Of a stretch of 64,000 nt of DNA, positions 27,592 through 35,952 are shown one piece after another. Position 1 is the stretch's first letter; each line of letters opens with the position of its first letter. The DNA is from Anaerococcus sp. Marseille-P3915 (lineage in GTDB: Bacteria; Bacillota; Clostridia; Tissierellales; Peptoniphilaceae), in contig NZ_LT984887.1 in assembly GCF_900258475.1 (NCBI RefSeq), positions 319,303-383,302 of the forward strand, given 5' to 3'. The position numbers and the translations under genes were made by a program. The notes beneath the pieces were generated by a model. It had not been told where the DNA came from. It ran no database searches and saw nothing but the letters and a program-made list of their open reading frames with translations.

Positions 27592-29253
27592 ATGAATACT
27601 AGAGATTATTTAAATGGAATATCTACGGATGGATATGAATTTTTTGGAGCTCATAAGAGAAAATCAAATGATTATATTTTTAGACTTCTAGCACCGAATG
27701 CAAAAGAAGCTTATATTGCTGGAGACTTCAATAAGTGGGAGAAGACTCCTATGCGTAAATATAGCACGGGAGTCTTTTCTGTAACAATTGAAAATGCTAA
27801 AAATCTTGATGAATATGAATATGAAATTATTGATAAGGATGGTAATTCTTACAAAAAACTAGATCCTTATTCCAAAAAAATCAATCTAGATGAGGGTACA
27901 TCCTTTATTCTTGATGAAGGCTATAAATTTAAATATAAGAAATCTAAAAATGAAGCTAAAAATATATACCAAATTCATCTAGGAGCTATGTTCAGATCTA
28001 ACAAGGACAAATCCAAAATCTATGATCAAATAGTTAAACATGCCAAAGAAAATAATTTTTCTCATGTTCAGCTTATGCCAATAAGTGAATATAAAAATTA
28101 TAAGCAAATGGGATATTCTTCTATAGGGCATTTTGCATTTTCTTCCAGATATGGAGATTTAAAAGACTTTAAAGAATTTGTAGATAAATTACACAAAGAA
28201 AAAATCGGAATAATTGTTGAGCTTGATATAGCTGAGTTTGATCCAGACTTTCTTTATCTAGATAGATTTGATGGAACAAACTCATACAACTATGATTATG
28301 ATAATATCAAATATAATTATTTTGGAGCTATAAATTTTGACCCTACAAAAGAATTGGTAAGATCTTATATTTTATCTTTAGTTGAATATTATACTAAGGT
28401 ACTAAATATTGACGGAATTTTCTTCCCATCAGCTGAAAATATGATTTTTTGGCAAGGGGACAGGAATAGGGGAATAAATCAAGAGTGGTTAGACCTTATT
28501 AACCAAATAAATGATTTAATTAAAGCAAATAAGTCCTTTTCAATAGGTGGAATTAATGGAAGTTATGATGGTTTAGATTTAAGTTTTGATTATATTTTTG
28601 ATAGTAGATTTAAAAATATGATTGAATTATTTAAAACAGAGCCTATAAATCGAGCAAATTTTCAAGCTTATGTTAGAGCTTTGATAGCAAATGATACTTA
28701 TAAGATTATCCATGGTTTTTCATATGTAGATAGCATTGTAAATGAAGCTAGTCTTGCAATGAAGATGTATTCTCATGATAGAAAATTTGAACAGCTAAAT
28801 ACTCTTTTAACCTTCTTATACAGCTTAAAATCCACCAAGACTATCTTTATGGGGGATGAATTAGCAGATTTTGATACTTTTTCAATATATGATGAATTTA
28901 CTTATGAAAAATTTGACCAATACCAAATCAAATTCAATGATTTTTATAAGGATTTAACACAATTATTTATAAATAATAAATCTTTAAGTAATACAGATTC
29001 AGATGTTAATATATTAGATATAGAAGGTTACAGCTTATATGCCTTTGAGAGAACTTATAAGAATGAAATATTACTAGTCATAACAAACTTTACAGATATT
29101 GAATATAAGATTAATGCTCCATATGATTTAGAAGAATTGATAAATACTGATGATTTAAAATATATGGGAGATGGCAATACAAATGGGCTTATAAAAAGAG
29201 GAGAGGATATCAGGTTAGCTCCTTATAACTCTGCAATTTTCAAAATTAAATAA
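27592..29253 (+). CDS. GlgB-like GH13 protein lacking catalytic residues
   Basis: A 553-aa protein with the architecture of glycogen branching enzyme: a CBM48-like N-domain (about 15-100; FRLLAPNAKEAYIAGDFNKW), a GH13 barrel (about 120-460) and an all-beta C-domain ending in APYNSAIFKIK. At the places where GlgB has its catalytic Asp (usually DGLRVDAV) and Glu (AEES), this protein reads DGIFFPSAEN (about residue 275) and IGGINGS (about 320). The conserved His-bearing DWVPGHF region is LDIAEFD. It is about 80-150 residues shorter than active GlgB, and no other glycogen gene is adjacent. Most likely a glucan-binding or regulatory pseudoenzyme. Confidence 0.8.
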   Translation: MNTRDYLNGISTDGYEFFGAHKRKSNDYIFRLLAPNAKEAYIAGDFNKWEKTPMRKYSTGVFSVTIENAKNLDEYEYEIIDKDGNSYKKLDPYSKKINLDEGTSFILDEGYKFKYKKSKNEAKNIYQIHLGAMFRSNKDKSKIYDQIVKHAKENNFSHVQLMPISEYKNYKQMGYSSIGHFAFSSRYGDLKDFKEFVDKLHKEKIGIIVELDIAEFDPDFLYLDRFDGTNSYNYDYDNIKYNYFGAINFDPTKELVRSYILSLVEYYTKVLNIDGIFFPSAENMIFWQGDRNRGINQEWLDLINQINDLIKANKSFSIGGINGSYDGLDLSFDYIFDSRFKNMIELFKTEPINRANFQAYVRALIANDTYKIIHGFSYVDSIVNEASLAMKMYSHDRKFEQLNTLLTFLYSLKSTKTIFMGDELADFDTFSIYDEFTYEKFDQYQIKFNDFYKDLTQLFINNKSLSNTDSDVNILDIEGYSLYAFERTYKNEILLVITNFTDIEYKINAPYDLEELINTDDLKYMGDGNTNGLIKRGEDIRLAPYNSAIFKIK

Positions 29254-29259
29254 ATTCAA

Positions 29260-29306
29260 AAACTCCAAATCTCTTTTATTTATATAGAGATTTGGAGTTT
29301 ATTTTT
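29260..29306. terminator. Bidirectional terminator between convergent genes
   Basis: Long stem AACTCCAAATCTCT/AGAGATTTGGAGTT with A- and T-tracts on either side. It serves both the GlgB-like gene on the plus strand and the CBS gene on the minus strand. Confidence 0.85.
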
Positions 29307-29775
29307 ATAACTTTCTTTCAACTAATTCATATTCTCTTTCTATATTATGAGCAACTTGAGTAAATCTCTCGAGTACAGTTTTTCTAGATATAATTCCTAA
29401 AAAATATCCATTTTTAAGGGTCACACATACAAAGTTATTATCTATTAAAAGCGAGATTACATCTTCAAGCTTATAATTATCAAAAACAATTGGTACCTTT
29501 TGATTCATAACTTGACTTACCCTAAGTTTATTAAGTTTATCTTCATCAAAAAGAGATAAGTTATCAAAACTAGTTACTATATTTGATATTGAAATAAGAC
29601 CCCTTACGCAGTTATCATCATCTACAACCGGTATTATTTGGTAACCTGAGTTAGATAAAACAAGAACAGCATGAAGCAAAGTATCTTCTTGATTAACTAC
29701 TGCTACAAGGGATGAATCTATCATTAAGTTAGGCGTAGGTCTATTAAATAGCTTTTCAAAATTTTTTCCTATCAA
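29305..29775 (-). CDS. cbpB: Tandem CBS-domain protein, CbpB/YkuL-like
   Basis: A 156-aa protein made of two CBS motifs (about residues 20-75 and 85-140) and little else. Matching features are SLVAVVNQEDTLLHAVLVL, SGYQIIPVVDD, RGLISIS, and FVCVTLKNGYFLGIISRKTVL. It resembles YkuL/CbpB, which binds cyclic di-AMP and links it to stringent-response control by Rel in Bacillus and Listeria. The start is a TTG with AAGGAGGG six bases upstream; no ATG is suitable. The c-di-AMP role is inferred from family likeness. Confidence 0.75.
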   Translation of the reverse strand: MIGKNFEKLFNRPTPNLMIDSSLVAVVNQEDTLLHAVLVLSNSGYQIIPVVDDDNCVRGLISISNIVTSFDNLSLFDEDKLNKLRVSQVMNQKVPIVFDNYKLEDVISLLIDNNFVCVTLKNGYFLGIISRKTVLERFTQVAHNIEREYELVERKL

Positions 29776-29825
29776 TTTTCCCTCCTTAGTTTCTTATATA
29801 ATTATTATATCACTTTTTATGCAAA

Positions 29826-29866
29826 TAAAAAAACTTCAGACCAATCAAAAAGTTTTAGTCTGAAGT
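29826..29866 (-). terminator. Terminator of the tRNA-Ser/SRP RNA transcript
   Basis: Stem ACTTCAGAC/GTCTGAAGT followed on the minus strand by seven T residues. It lies just downstream of the SRP RNA. Confidence 0.85.
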
Positions 29867-29871
29867 ATATG

Positions 29872-30137
29872 TAAGCACACCTAGCATCGAACAATTAACA
29901 TAATATAGTGTCAAATATATCCGACTCATGATAGGTTGCCTTACGGCACACAGAAGTGGCTGCTTAATGCTGCTAGGTTCCCCTCCTGACATGGTTCGCA
30001 GTCTCCTGTTGCGTAAGATCTATCAATCAACACCGCATATATTAGTCTTTTAATCTGCTAAAAGCCCTCCACTAGGAATTAAACCCTGCTGTAGCGGATT
30101 GCAGGTTACAAGGCACCGCTAGTTCCCCGTCTAGTGC
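29872..30137 (-). ncRNA. ffs: Signal recognition particle RNA, large type
   Basis: About 266 nt on the minus strand. The 5' end GCACTAGACGGGG and 3' end CTAGGTGTGC can pair (helix 5 base). The Alu part contains AGCGGTGCC, CCTGCAATCCGCTAC and GGTGTTG. The S domain has GTCAGGAGGGGAACCTAGCAGC, followed by GTGCCGTAAGGCAACCTATC, the usual Clostridia pattern. Ends are estimated within a few bases. It lies directly after tRNA-Ser and is probably processed from the same transcript. Confidence 0.88.
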
Positions 30138-30138
30138 A

Positions 30139-30229
30139 TGGCGGAGAGCATGGGATTTGAACCCATGATACAAATAAACTGTATACACGATTTCCAATCG
30201 TGCTCCTTCAACCACTCGGACAGCTCTCC
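30139..30229 (-). tRNA. tRNA-Ser (anticodon GGA)
   Basis: Class II tRNA with acceptor stem GGAGAGC/GCTCTCC, discriminator G and an encoded CCA (30139-30141). The anticodon loop TTGGAAA lies between CACGA and TCGTG. The long variable arm and the T-arm GGGTTCAAATCCC are present. Reads UCC/UCU. Confidence 0.95.
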
Positions 30230-30244
30230 ATACTACAATAACTT

Positions 30245-30272
30245 ACTATACCCCAAAGATCCTACATTGCAA
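30245..30272 (-). promoter_or_regulatory. Promoter of tRNA-Ser/SRP RNA
   Basis: On the minus strand: -35 TTGCAA, 16-bp spacer, -10 TATAGT, about 15 bp before the tRNA 5' end. Confidence 0.6.
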
Positions 30273-30304
30273 AGTGAAAATATTACCATAAATATAAGAA
30301 TCTA

Positions 30305-30313
30305 TGGTATAAT
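30305..30313 (+). promoter_or_regulatory. Extended -10 promoter of dnaX
   Basis: TGGTATAAT, 22 bp before the dnaX start; divergent from the tRNA promoter. Confidence 0.6.
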
Positions 30314-30335
30314 AAATAAGATAGAAAGGAAAGGT

Positions 30336-31973
30336 ATGGCAAAAGCTTTATATAGACAATATAGACCAAAGACCTTCGATGAAGTTCTTGGTCAAGATAA
30401 AGTCGTAAATGTTTTAAAAAATCAGCTAATAAACAATAACTTTTCTCACGCTTATCTTTTTGCTGGAGAAAGGGGTTGCGGAAAAACTTCAGCAGCCAAA
30501 ATCTTTGCAAAGGCCATAAATTGCCTTCATCCCAAAGATGGTTCTCCCTGCCTAGAATGCGAAAATTGTAAGGCTATAGAAGATGAATCAACACTCGATG
30601 TAGTAGAAATGGATGCTGCTAGTAATAGAAGAATAGATGATATTAGAAATCTAAAAGATAATGTGATTTATCCACCTTCTAAACTAAAGTATAAAGTCTA
30701 CATAATAGATGAGGCCCATATGATTACCAGAGAGGCTTTTAATGCCCTTCTTAAAATTATGGAAGAGCCACCAAAACATTTAGTTTTTATTCTTGCTACT
30801 ACAGAAATTGATAAGATTCCAAAAACAATTTTGTCGAGGGTACAAAAGTTTGAATTTAACAAGATTGATTCTGTAAAAATAAAAGAACAGATAAATATTA
30901 TTTTAAAAGATAAAGATATAGAAATGGAAAATGAGGCCATCGACTTAATTATAAGAAAGGCGAAAGGAGCTATGAGGGATGCTTTAAGCATCTTAGACCA
31001 GGTCTTATCTTTTAATAATAAAATATTTAAACTAAAAGATGTTGAATTCATTCTAGGGTCTGTAGATTTTAAAAAAATTGATAAGCTGATAAATGAAATT
31101 ATCATAAAAGATCAAAAATCAAGTTTAAAAACTCTGACACTTATAAGAGAAGATGGAAAATCTAATCTTGATATTCTAGAAGCTCTAATAAACTTCTATA
31201 GGGATATGATGATTCTAAAGACTACAGAAGATGAATCTATATTTGAAAATGAAGAAAGGCTTAAATTAATACAGGAAAAGATTGATAAGATTGATCTATC
31301 AAGAATTTTAACAAGTTTAGATATCTTAAACGAATATGCTAATAAACTTAGACTTTCATCTAATACTGATATTCTCTTAGATGTGCTTATTTTAAGGCTA
31401 ATAGATACAGTAGACACTAATAATATAGAAAGCAGAGTGTCAAAACTAGAAAGAAATAGAGAATCAAATATAATAGATTTGGTAAATAATATAATAGAAA
31501 ATAAATTAAAGAATTATAAACCTGTTATAAAACCTATTGAATCTAGCATAGAAAAACCTACTCTAGATTCTAAAGATGAAGAAAATATTCCAATAACTAA
31601 TGAAAAAACAGAAGAAAAATCTAATTCTAAATCATATATTAGGCTTTCTAAAGATCAGGAAAATGCTCTGATTGATATCATAGTTGCAAGTTCAGGGACT
31701 ATGCTAAATACTTTATTTAATCAAGAAGGTCTTAATTATTTGTATATAGGTGAAAAGTTAAGTCTTAATATTAAAGACGAGTTTTATTTTTTCTTTTTAG
31801 ATAGCAAAAGAGAAGAGATTGAGGAAAAATTAAGAGATTTATTAGAAAAAGATATAAGTTTTAATATTGAAGTAGTTAGTGAACATATTAGCGAAAAAAC
31901 ACAATCTAAAAATCAAGATAAAACTATAGAGAAATTGCAAAATATATTTAATAATGAATTAATAATAAAATAG
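30336..31973 (+). CDS. dnaX: DNA polymerase III gamma/tau subunit
   Basis: A 545-aa clamp-loader ATPase. Walker A is GERGCGKTSAAK, a zinc module lies at CLECENCK, and the DEXX/sensor region reads IIDEAHMITREAFNALLK and ILATTEIDKIPKTILSR. The start MAKALYRQYRPKTFDEV is the family's usual N-terminus, after GAAAGGAAAGGT. An in-frame extension of 66 codons runs back across the tRNA gene and is not coding. The tau-like C-terminal part is low in complexity and only partly conserved. Forms the standard dnaX-ybaB-recR cluster. Confidence 0.96.
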   Translation: MAKALYRQYRPKTFDEVLGQDKVVNVLKNQLINNNFSHAYLFAGERGCGKTSAAKIFAKAINCLHPKDGSPCLECENCKAIEDESTLDVVEMDAASNRRIDDIRNLKDNVIYPPSKLKYKVYIIDEAHMITREAFNALLKIMEEPPKHLVFILATTEIDKIPKTILSRVQKFEFNKIDSVKIKEQINIILKDKDIEMENEAIDLIIRKAKGAMRDALSILDQVLSFNNKIFKLKDVEFILGSVDFKKIDKLINEIIIKDQKSSLKTLTLIREDGKSNLDILEALINFYRDMMILKTTEDESIFENEERLKLIQEKIDKIDLSRILTSLDILNEYANKLRLSSNTDILLDVLILRLIDTVDTNNIESRVSKLERNRESNIIDLVNNIIENKLKNYKPVIKPIESSIEKPTLDSKDEENIPITNEKTEEKSNSKSYIRLSKDQENALIDIIVASSGTMLNTLFNQEGLNYLYIGEKLSLNIKDEFYFFFLDSKREEIEEKLRDLLEKDISFNIEVVSEHISEKTQSKNQDKTIEKLQNIFNNELIIK

Positions 31974-31983
31974 GAGGAAAATA

Positions 31984-32319
31984 ATGGCAAGAAATTTTAG
32001 AGGCGGCATGCCAAATATGAATAACATGATGAAACAAGTTAAGAAGATGCAAGAGGAAATGGAAAAAGCCCAACAAGAATTAGAAGAAAAAGAATTTACT
32101 GCAAGCGCAGGGGGCGGGGTAGTAGAAGCTACAGTGACTGGCAAGAAAGTAGTTACATCAATAAAAATTAATCCTGATGTTGTAGATCCAGAAGATGTGG
32201 ATATGCTTCAAGATTTAATCATGGTTGCTATCAATGATGCAAACAACCAAGCGGATAAATTCAATGAAGAAAATATGGGCAGATTAACAGGTGGCATAAA
32301 TATACCTGGTTTAATGTAA
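31984..32319 (+). CDS. YbaB/EbfC nucleoid-associated protein
   Basis: A 111-aa small DNA-binding protein. The N-terminal amphipathic helix MKQVKKMQEEMEKAQ, then EFTASAGGGVVEATVTG and the IKINPDVVDPEDVDMLQDL block, are typical of the family. It lies 10 bp after dnaX and overlaps recR by one base, as in most Firmicutes. Start follows TAGGAGGAAAATA. Confidence 0.95.
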   Translation: MARNFRGGMPNMNNMMKQVKKMQEEMEKAQQELEEKEFTASAGGGVVEATVTGKKVVTSIKINPDVVDPEDVDMLQDLIMVAINDANNQADKFNEENMGRLTGGINIPGLM

Positions 32320-32924
32320 TGGCCATCCTACCCGAATCATTAAACAACTTAATAGAGCAATTTCAAAAATTACCCACAATTGGTAGAAAAAGTGCGGAAA
32401 GACTTGCCATGAGTATAGTCGATGAAGATATAAAAAGTGTAAAAGACTTCTCAGACAGCCTTATGGAAGTTAAAAATAGGATTCACCATTGCAAGATTTG
32501 CGGAAATTTAACAGAAGATGATGTGTGCTCAATTTGCAAGGATTTTACAAGAGATGAAGAATACTTATGCATAGTAGAAGATGTAAGAAACCTAATAGCA
32601 ATTGAAAAATCCGGAGCCTATAGGGGAAAATACCATGTTTTAGGAGGACTTATATCGCCATCAGATGATATAGGCCCAGATAAGTTAAACATAGATAAGC
32701 TCCTAGAAAGGCTTGATAATGAAGATATTAGAGAGATAATCCTTGCAATTTCTTCAACAATAGAAGGTGAGACAACTATCCTTTTTATCACTAATTTACT
32801 TAAAGGTAGAGATATTAAGATAAGTAAGATAGCACAAGGAATTCCAGTCGGTTCACAATTAGAATATTTTGACCAACTGACCCTTGAAAGAGCTCTAGAA
32901 GATAGGAGAAATATAAGTGAATAG
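32319..32924 (+). CDS. recR: Recombination mediator RecR
   Basis: A 201-aa protein that helps load RecA at gaps with RecF/RecO. The N-terminal helix-hairpin-helix (LPTIGRKSAERLA), a C4 zinc finger (CKICGNLTEDDVCSIC), a Toprim domain (CIVEDVRNLIAIEKS, YHVLGG) and a C-terminal Walker-like IAQGIPVGSQLEY are all in order. The final codons overlap the next gene by 8 bp. Confidence 0.96.
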   Translation: MAILPESLNNLIEQFQKLPTIGRKSAERLAMSIVDEDIKSVKDFSDSLMEVKNRIHHCKICGNLTEDDVCSICKDFTRDEEYLCIVEDVRNLIAIEKSGAYRGKYHVLGGLISPSDDIGPDKLNIDKLLERLDNEDIREIILAISSTIEGETTILFITNLLKGRDIKISKIAQGIPVGSQLEYFDQLTLERALEDRRNISE

Positions 32925-33903
32925 CTTTAAAAAAATAATAGCACTAATAATTCCTCTTCTAATATTAACATCATGTTTAAAAAAAGATAAGATAGACGAG
33001 CAAACACAAAAAGAGATTATAAATGTAGAAAAAAAACCTGTATCAAGCAAGATTGACGTAAAAACCACTAGTTTTGCAGCATCAATAATTTTAGATGACT
33101 TGTCAAAGAAAGATAATAATGACTATGCCATTGATCTAGTCAAAGATTATTCATCAATAGAAACACTTGACTTTGATGTAGCTGTCATACCAGCTTATGA
33201 ACTTGTAAACTTATACAAAAAAACAGATCATTCAATAAAGCTTGCAGCAATTACTTTACTAAATGATATATATATTATAGGTGATAGGCAGGTAAATGGC
33301 CCTGCTGATCTTAAAAATTCTACAATAATGATGCCAAATATGAACGAGTCAATGAATAAGATGGTTGAGTCAAAACTTAGTCTAGCGAAGACTTTTTTGA
33401 AGGTAAGTGTTGAAACTTACCTAAGTCAGAAAGAGGTACTCAGCAATCTAAAACAAATGGACAAGGTCTTTGCATTCTTATCTGAGCCCTATTATTCAAA
33501 GGCTATAGAAGAAAAGAATTATTATCTTTACGATCTAAGACAGATTTTATCTTTCTTACCTAATTCAGATATTGAATCAAGTGGAGATTATTTATCTGAG
33601 GTCATTGTTGTAAATAATAATTTCCTAAAAGATAATAAAGAAAGCTTTGATAATTTTCTAAAACAATTTAAGGAAAGTCAAGAAAATATTAGCCAGTCAA
33701 CAGTTATATCAAAAAATATAATAGACAATTATGATATTACAAATGCTGATGCCATTGATATTTATAATAAAATGGAAAATGTATTTATCACTTCTGATAC
33801 AATGAAAGGTGTATTCCAGTTATATATGGATAGGCTAGAGGGCCTTGATAAAAATATATTTTCTGGAAATAGACCATCAGATGATATTTATTACTTAAAT
33901 TAA
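32917..33903 (+). CDS. Solute-binding lipoprotein (NMT1/SsuA-like)
   Basis: A 328-aa lipoprotein with signal peptide and lipobox (LILTSC, Cys near residue 20). The mature part has the periplasmic-binding-fold pattern of NMT1/THI5-like proteins (FDVAVIPAYELVNLY, AAITLLNDIYIIG, ADLKNSTIMMPN). It starts with GTG inside recR (8-bp overlap). No permease or ATPase is adjacent and a terminator follows, so its transporter must be encoded elsewhere or it acts alone. The ligand is unknown. Confidence 0.75.
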   Translation: MNSFKKIIALIIPLLILTSCLKKDKIDEQTQKEIINVEKKPVSSKIDVKTTSFAASIILDDLSKKDNNDYAIDLVKDYSSIETLDFDVAVIPAYELVNLYKKTDHSIKLAAITLLNDIYIIGDRQVNGPADLKNSTIMMPNMNESMNKMVESKLSLAKTFLKVSVETYLSQKEVLSNLKQMDKVFAFLSEPYYSKAIEEKNYYLYDLRQILSFLPNSDIESSGDYLSEVIVVNNNFLKDNKESFDNFLKQFKESQENISQSTVISKNIIDNYDITNADAIDIYNKMENVFITSDTMKGVFQLYMDRLEGLDKNIFSGNRPSDDIYYLN

Positions 33904-33904
33904 G

Positions 33905-33940
33905 ACTGCTAGGGATGTAGCTCATCCTTAGCAGTTTTTT
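33905..33940 (+). terminator. Terminator after the lipoprotein gene
   Basis: Stem ACTGCTAGGGATG/CATCCTTAGCAGT followed by TTTTTT. It ends the dnaX-recR operon just before the prophage. Confidence 0.9.
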
Positions 33941-33983
33941 AGTTTGAAAATTCCTAAAATAGTGCTTGGAAAGATTTTCCCAT

Positions 33984-34010
33984 AAAAATAAACCTTGAAA
34001 TTCAAGGTTT
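33984..34010 (-). terminator. Terminator left behind by the tmRNA gene
   Basis: On the minus strand AAACCTTGAA/TTCAAGGTTT followed by ATTTTTATG. It directly follows the tmRNA-like 3' end, as a native terminator would. Confidence 0.75.
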
Positions 34011-34018
34011 AAAATCTT

Positions 34019-34043
34019 TGGTGGAGATGACGAGAATCGACTC
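34019..34043 (-). other. Prophage attachment site: tmRNA (ssrA) 3' end fragment
   Basis: On the minus strand it reads GTCGATTCTCGTCATCTCCACCA, which looks like the T-arm and acceptor end of tmRNA with CCA (acceptor strand CATCTCC, discriminator A). The rest of the gene is missing to the right, where phage DNA begins with the integrase gene. This is the usual picture of one att junction of an element inserted into the ssrA 3' end. A tRNA instead of tmRNA is possible; the 5' part would decide. Confidence 0.65.
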
Positions 34044-34105
34044 TTTTGGTTTGTAATGATTAATTTTTCAATGTTTTTTTATTTCGTGTTACGGTTATTG
34101 TTACG

Positions 34106-35194
34106 TTAGCCCTCTAAAAAGCTTGCGAAGTCTTCTGGAGTTTCTTTTTCTTCTTCTTCCATTATGTGAGAGTAGATCTTTAAAGTTATGCTTGGTTCGG
34201 CGTGGCCTAGTCTTTCTTGGATGTACTTTATGGATTTGCCCATGCTTAAAAGTATGGTGGCGTGGGTGTGTCTAAAGCCGTGTAATGTGATTTTTGGTAA
34301 ATTGTTTTTTTCTACTATTTTATTTAATACTTTTAGGGGGTAGGATCTTGTTACAATTTTACCGCTTCTTTCGAAGATGTGTTTTTTATTTGTTTCTTTT
34401 AGCTTGATTAAGGTTTCTGCTGTTTCTTTATCTAGTGATATGATTCTTATATTGCCTGTTTTTGTGGTCGAGATTATTTGTTTGCCATTTTTGTCCCTTG
34501 ATATGGATTTGCTTATGGTTAGGGTGTTGGTTTTAGGGTTTAGATCTGACCGCTCTAGGGCTAAGGCTTCTCCAAATCTCATTCCTGTGTGAGATAGGAG
34601 TCTAAAGAAAGCATAGGCTTGAGGGGTTTCGGTTTCTTTAGTGATTTCTAAAAAGTTTTTTAATTCTTCTGGTGTATAGTAGTTTTTTTTATTTATTTTT
34701 TGCATGTCTGGTTTCTCCTTTGGTACTTTGATTTTATCGAATGGGTTTGTTTCTATGGCTTTTAGGTCTTTGGCGTAATTTAGGACTGCTTTTGCGTAGA
34801 TTTTTATATTGGTTACATTTTTATATCTTTTGGAGGCGTCGATGATGAAGGCTTGGGCTTGGAGCTGGGTGAATTCTTTTAGTAGGATGTCGCCGATGTA
34901 GGGAGTTATCTGATTTTTAAATAGTGATTTTATTTTGTATACGCTTTGTTCTTTGACTGTGGTTTGCCAGGTTTCTAGCCAAATTACGTAGGCGTCATTA
35001 AATGTTTTTAGTTTGGCTTCTGGTTTGGTGGGGGTTTGTGTTCTTAATTTTAGGTAGGCGTTTTCTGCTTGTTTTTTGGATTTGAAGCCTTGGCGGTTGG
35101 TTCTGATTTCTTTGCCTGTGAGGGGGTCTTTGCCTAGGTACACGTTAAATTTATAGTAAGTTTTTCCACCTTTTTGGTATTTTTTAATTTTCAT
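34106..35194 (-). CDS. int: Tyrosine-type phage integrase
   Basis: A 362-aa site-specific recombinase. An N-terminal AP2-like arm-binding domain (KGGKTYYKFNVYLGKD) and a SAM-like core-binding domain (about 60-150) precede the catalytic domain. Catalytic residues are visible: Arg in LSHTGMRFGEAL, His-x-x-Arg in LHGFRHTHAT, His in RLGHAEPS and Tyr in KIYSHIM. It lies 63 bp from the att site and points toward it, as usual. Its DNA is noticeably richer in G/T codons than the chromosomal genes, consistent with phage origin. Confidence 0.95.
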   Translation of the reverse strand: MKIKKYQKGGKTYYKFNVYLGKDPLTGKEIRTNRQGFKSKKQAENAYLKLRTQTPTKPEAKLKTFNDAYVIWLETWQTTVKEQSVYKIKSLFKNQITPYIGDILLKEFTQLQAQAFIIDASKRYKNVTNIKIYAKAVLNYAKDLKAIETNPFDKIKVPKEKPDMQKINKKNYYTPEELKNFLEITKETETPQAYAFFRLLSHTGMRFGEALALERSDLNPKTNTLTISKSISRDKNGKQIISTTKTGNIRIISLDKETAETLIKLKETNKKHIFERSGKIVTRSYPLKVLNKIVEKNNLPKITLHGFRHTHATILLSMGKSIKYIQERLGHAEPSITLKIYSHIMEEEEKETPEDFASFLEG

Positions 35195-35289
35195 TGTCCC
35201 TCCTTTCTTTTTACAGGTCGTTAAGTGTCTATATTTAGGTGTTTTTGTAGCCCCAAACGATAAATTTAGGGCTTACTTATTTTAATGCA

Positions 35290-35910
35290 TTATCTTACAA
35301 ATTCAGCTAGTAAATTTCCTTGACTTTTTTCATAAATAGACAATCCAAGATTTGAGTCTTTCAATTGATACATCAAATAAAAGTCAGTTTCACCATCTTT
35401 ATTAACAGATACGCTTAAATCTTCTTTGTATTCATCGTTACTATAAGTAGTCATGTGGCAATCATAATTAACATCTTTACCCATTTGAATTGCTTTAGTT
35501 GATAAGCTAAATTGTTGGTAAGGTTTTAATGGTTGATCTACTGATTTGTTTTTAAATTTCATAGGGATAACTAAATTTAATGAGTCTTTATTTAACTCAG
35601 ATTCTACCAAGAAGGCATCTCCAGTTTGTATATATGATAAATTTTCATTTTCCATAACTATATATTTTTCAGATTGTGTTTGTCCAGGTTCATCTTGAAT
35701 TTGTTGAGGCTCCACATCTTTTTTTGATGTAGATTCTTCTTCAGCACTTATTTCTTCCTTTTTAGGTTCTTCTACTACCTCAGATTGTTCTGTGGGTTGT
35801 TCTGTTTGAGCTTCAACAATTTTCTCTTCCTTTGTTTCAGCTGCGTCTTCATTCCCGCTACATGCTGTAAGGGTTAGTGCAATTGCCATTAATGTGATTA
35901 TTTTTTTCAT
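35290..35910 (-). CDS. Prophage lipoprotein, DUF5067-like
   Basis: A 206-aa lipoprotein: signal peptide with lipobox LTACS, then an acidic Glu/Gln/Thr-rich linker (about residues 22-80). A folded C-terminal part (about 85-206) follows, with beta-rich sequence such as LNLVIPMKFKNKS, resembling DUF5067/DUF4352-type immunoglobulin-like domains. The position between integrase and repressor is where lysogenic conversion genes sit. Surface lipoproteins there can block superinfecting phage (as Ltp of phage TP-J34), but that role is inferred from position only. Start follows AGGAGGAAAAT. Confidence 0.7.
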   Translation of the reverse strand: MKKIITLMAIALTLTACSGNEDAAETKEEKIVEAQTEQPTEQSEVVEEPKKEEISAEEESTSKKDVEPQQIQDEPGQTQSEKYIVMENENLSYIQTGDAFLVESELNKDSLNLVIPMKFKNKSVDQPLKPYQQFSLSTKAIQMGKDVNYDCHMTTYSNDEYKEDLSVSVNKDGETDFYLMYQLKDSNLGLSIYEKSQGNLLAEFVR

Positions 35911-35952
35911 ATTTTCCTCCTTGAATTTATATAAAGCCTTGCGGCTAGATAC

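Noticed and set aside
30138-30335. An N-terminal extension of dnaX by 66 codons across the tRNA-Ser gene.
   Set aside because: It reads through the antisense of a tRNA, has no ribosome binding site, and the normal DnaX N-terminus (MAKALYRQYRP) begins at 30336 behind a good site and promoter.
35249-35273. GCCCC...GGGCT hairpin between integrase and lipoprotein genes as a terminator.
   Set aside because: The stem is short and neither side has a convincing T-run.
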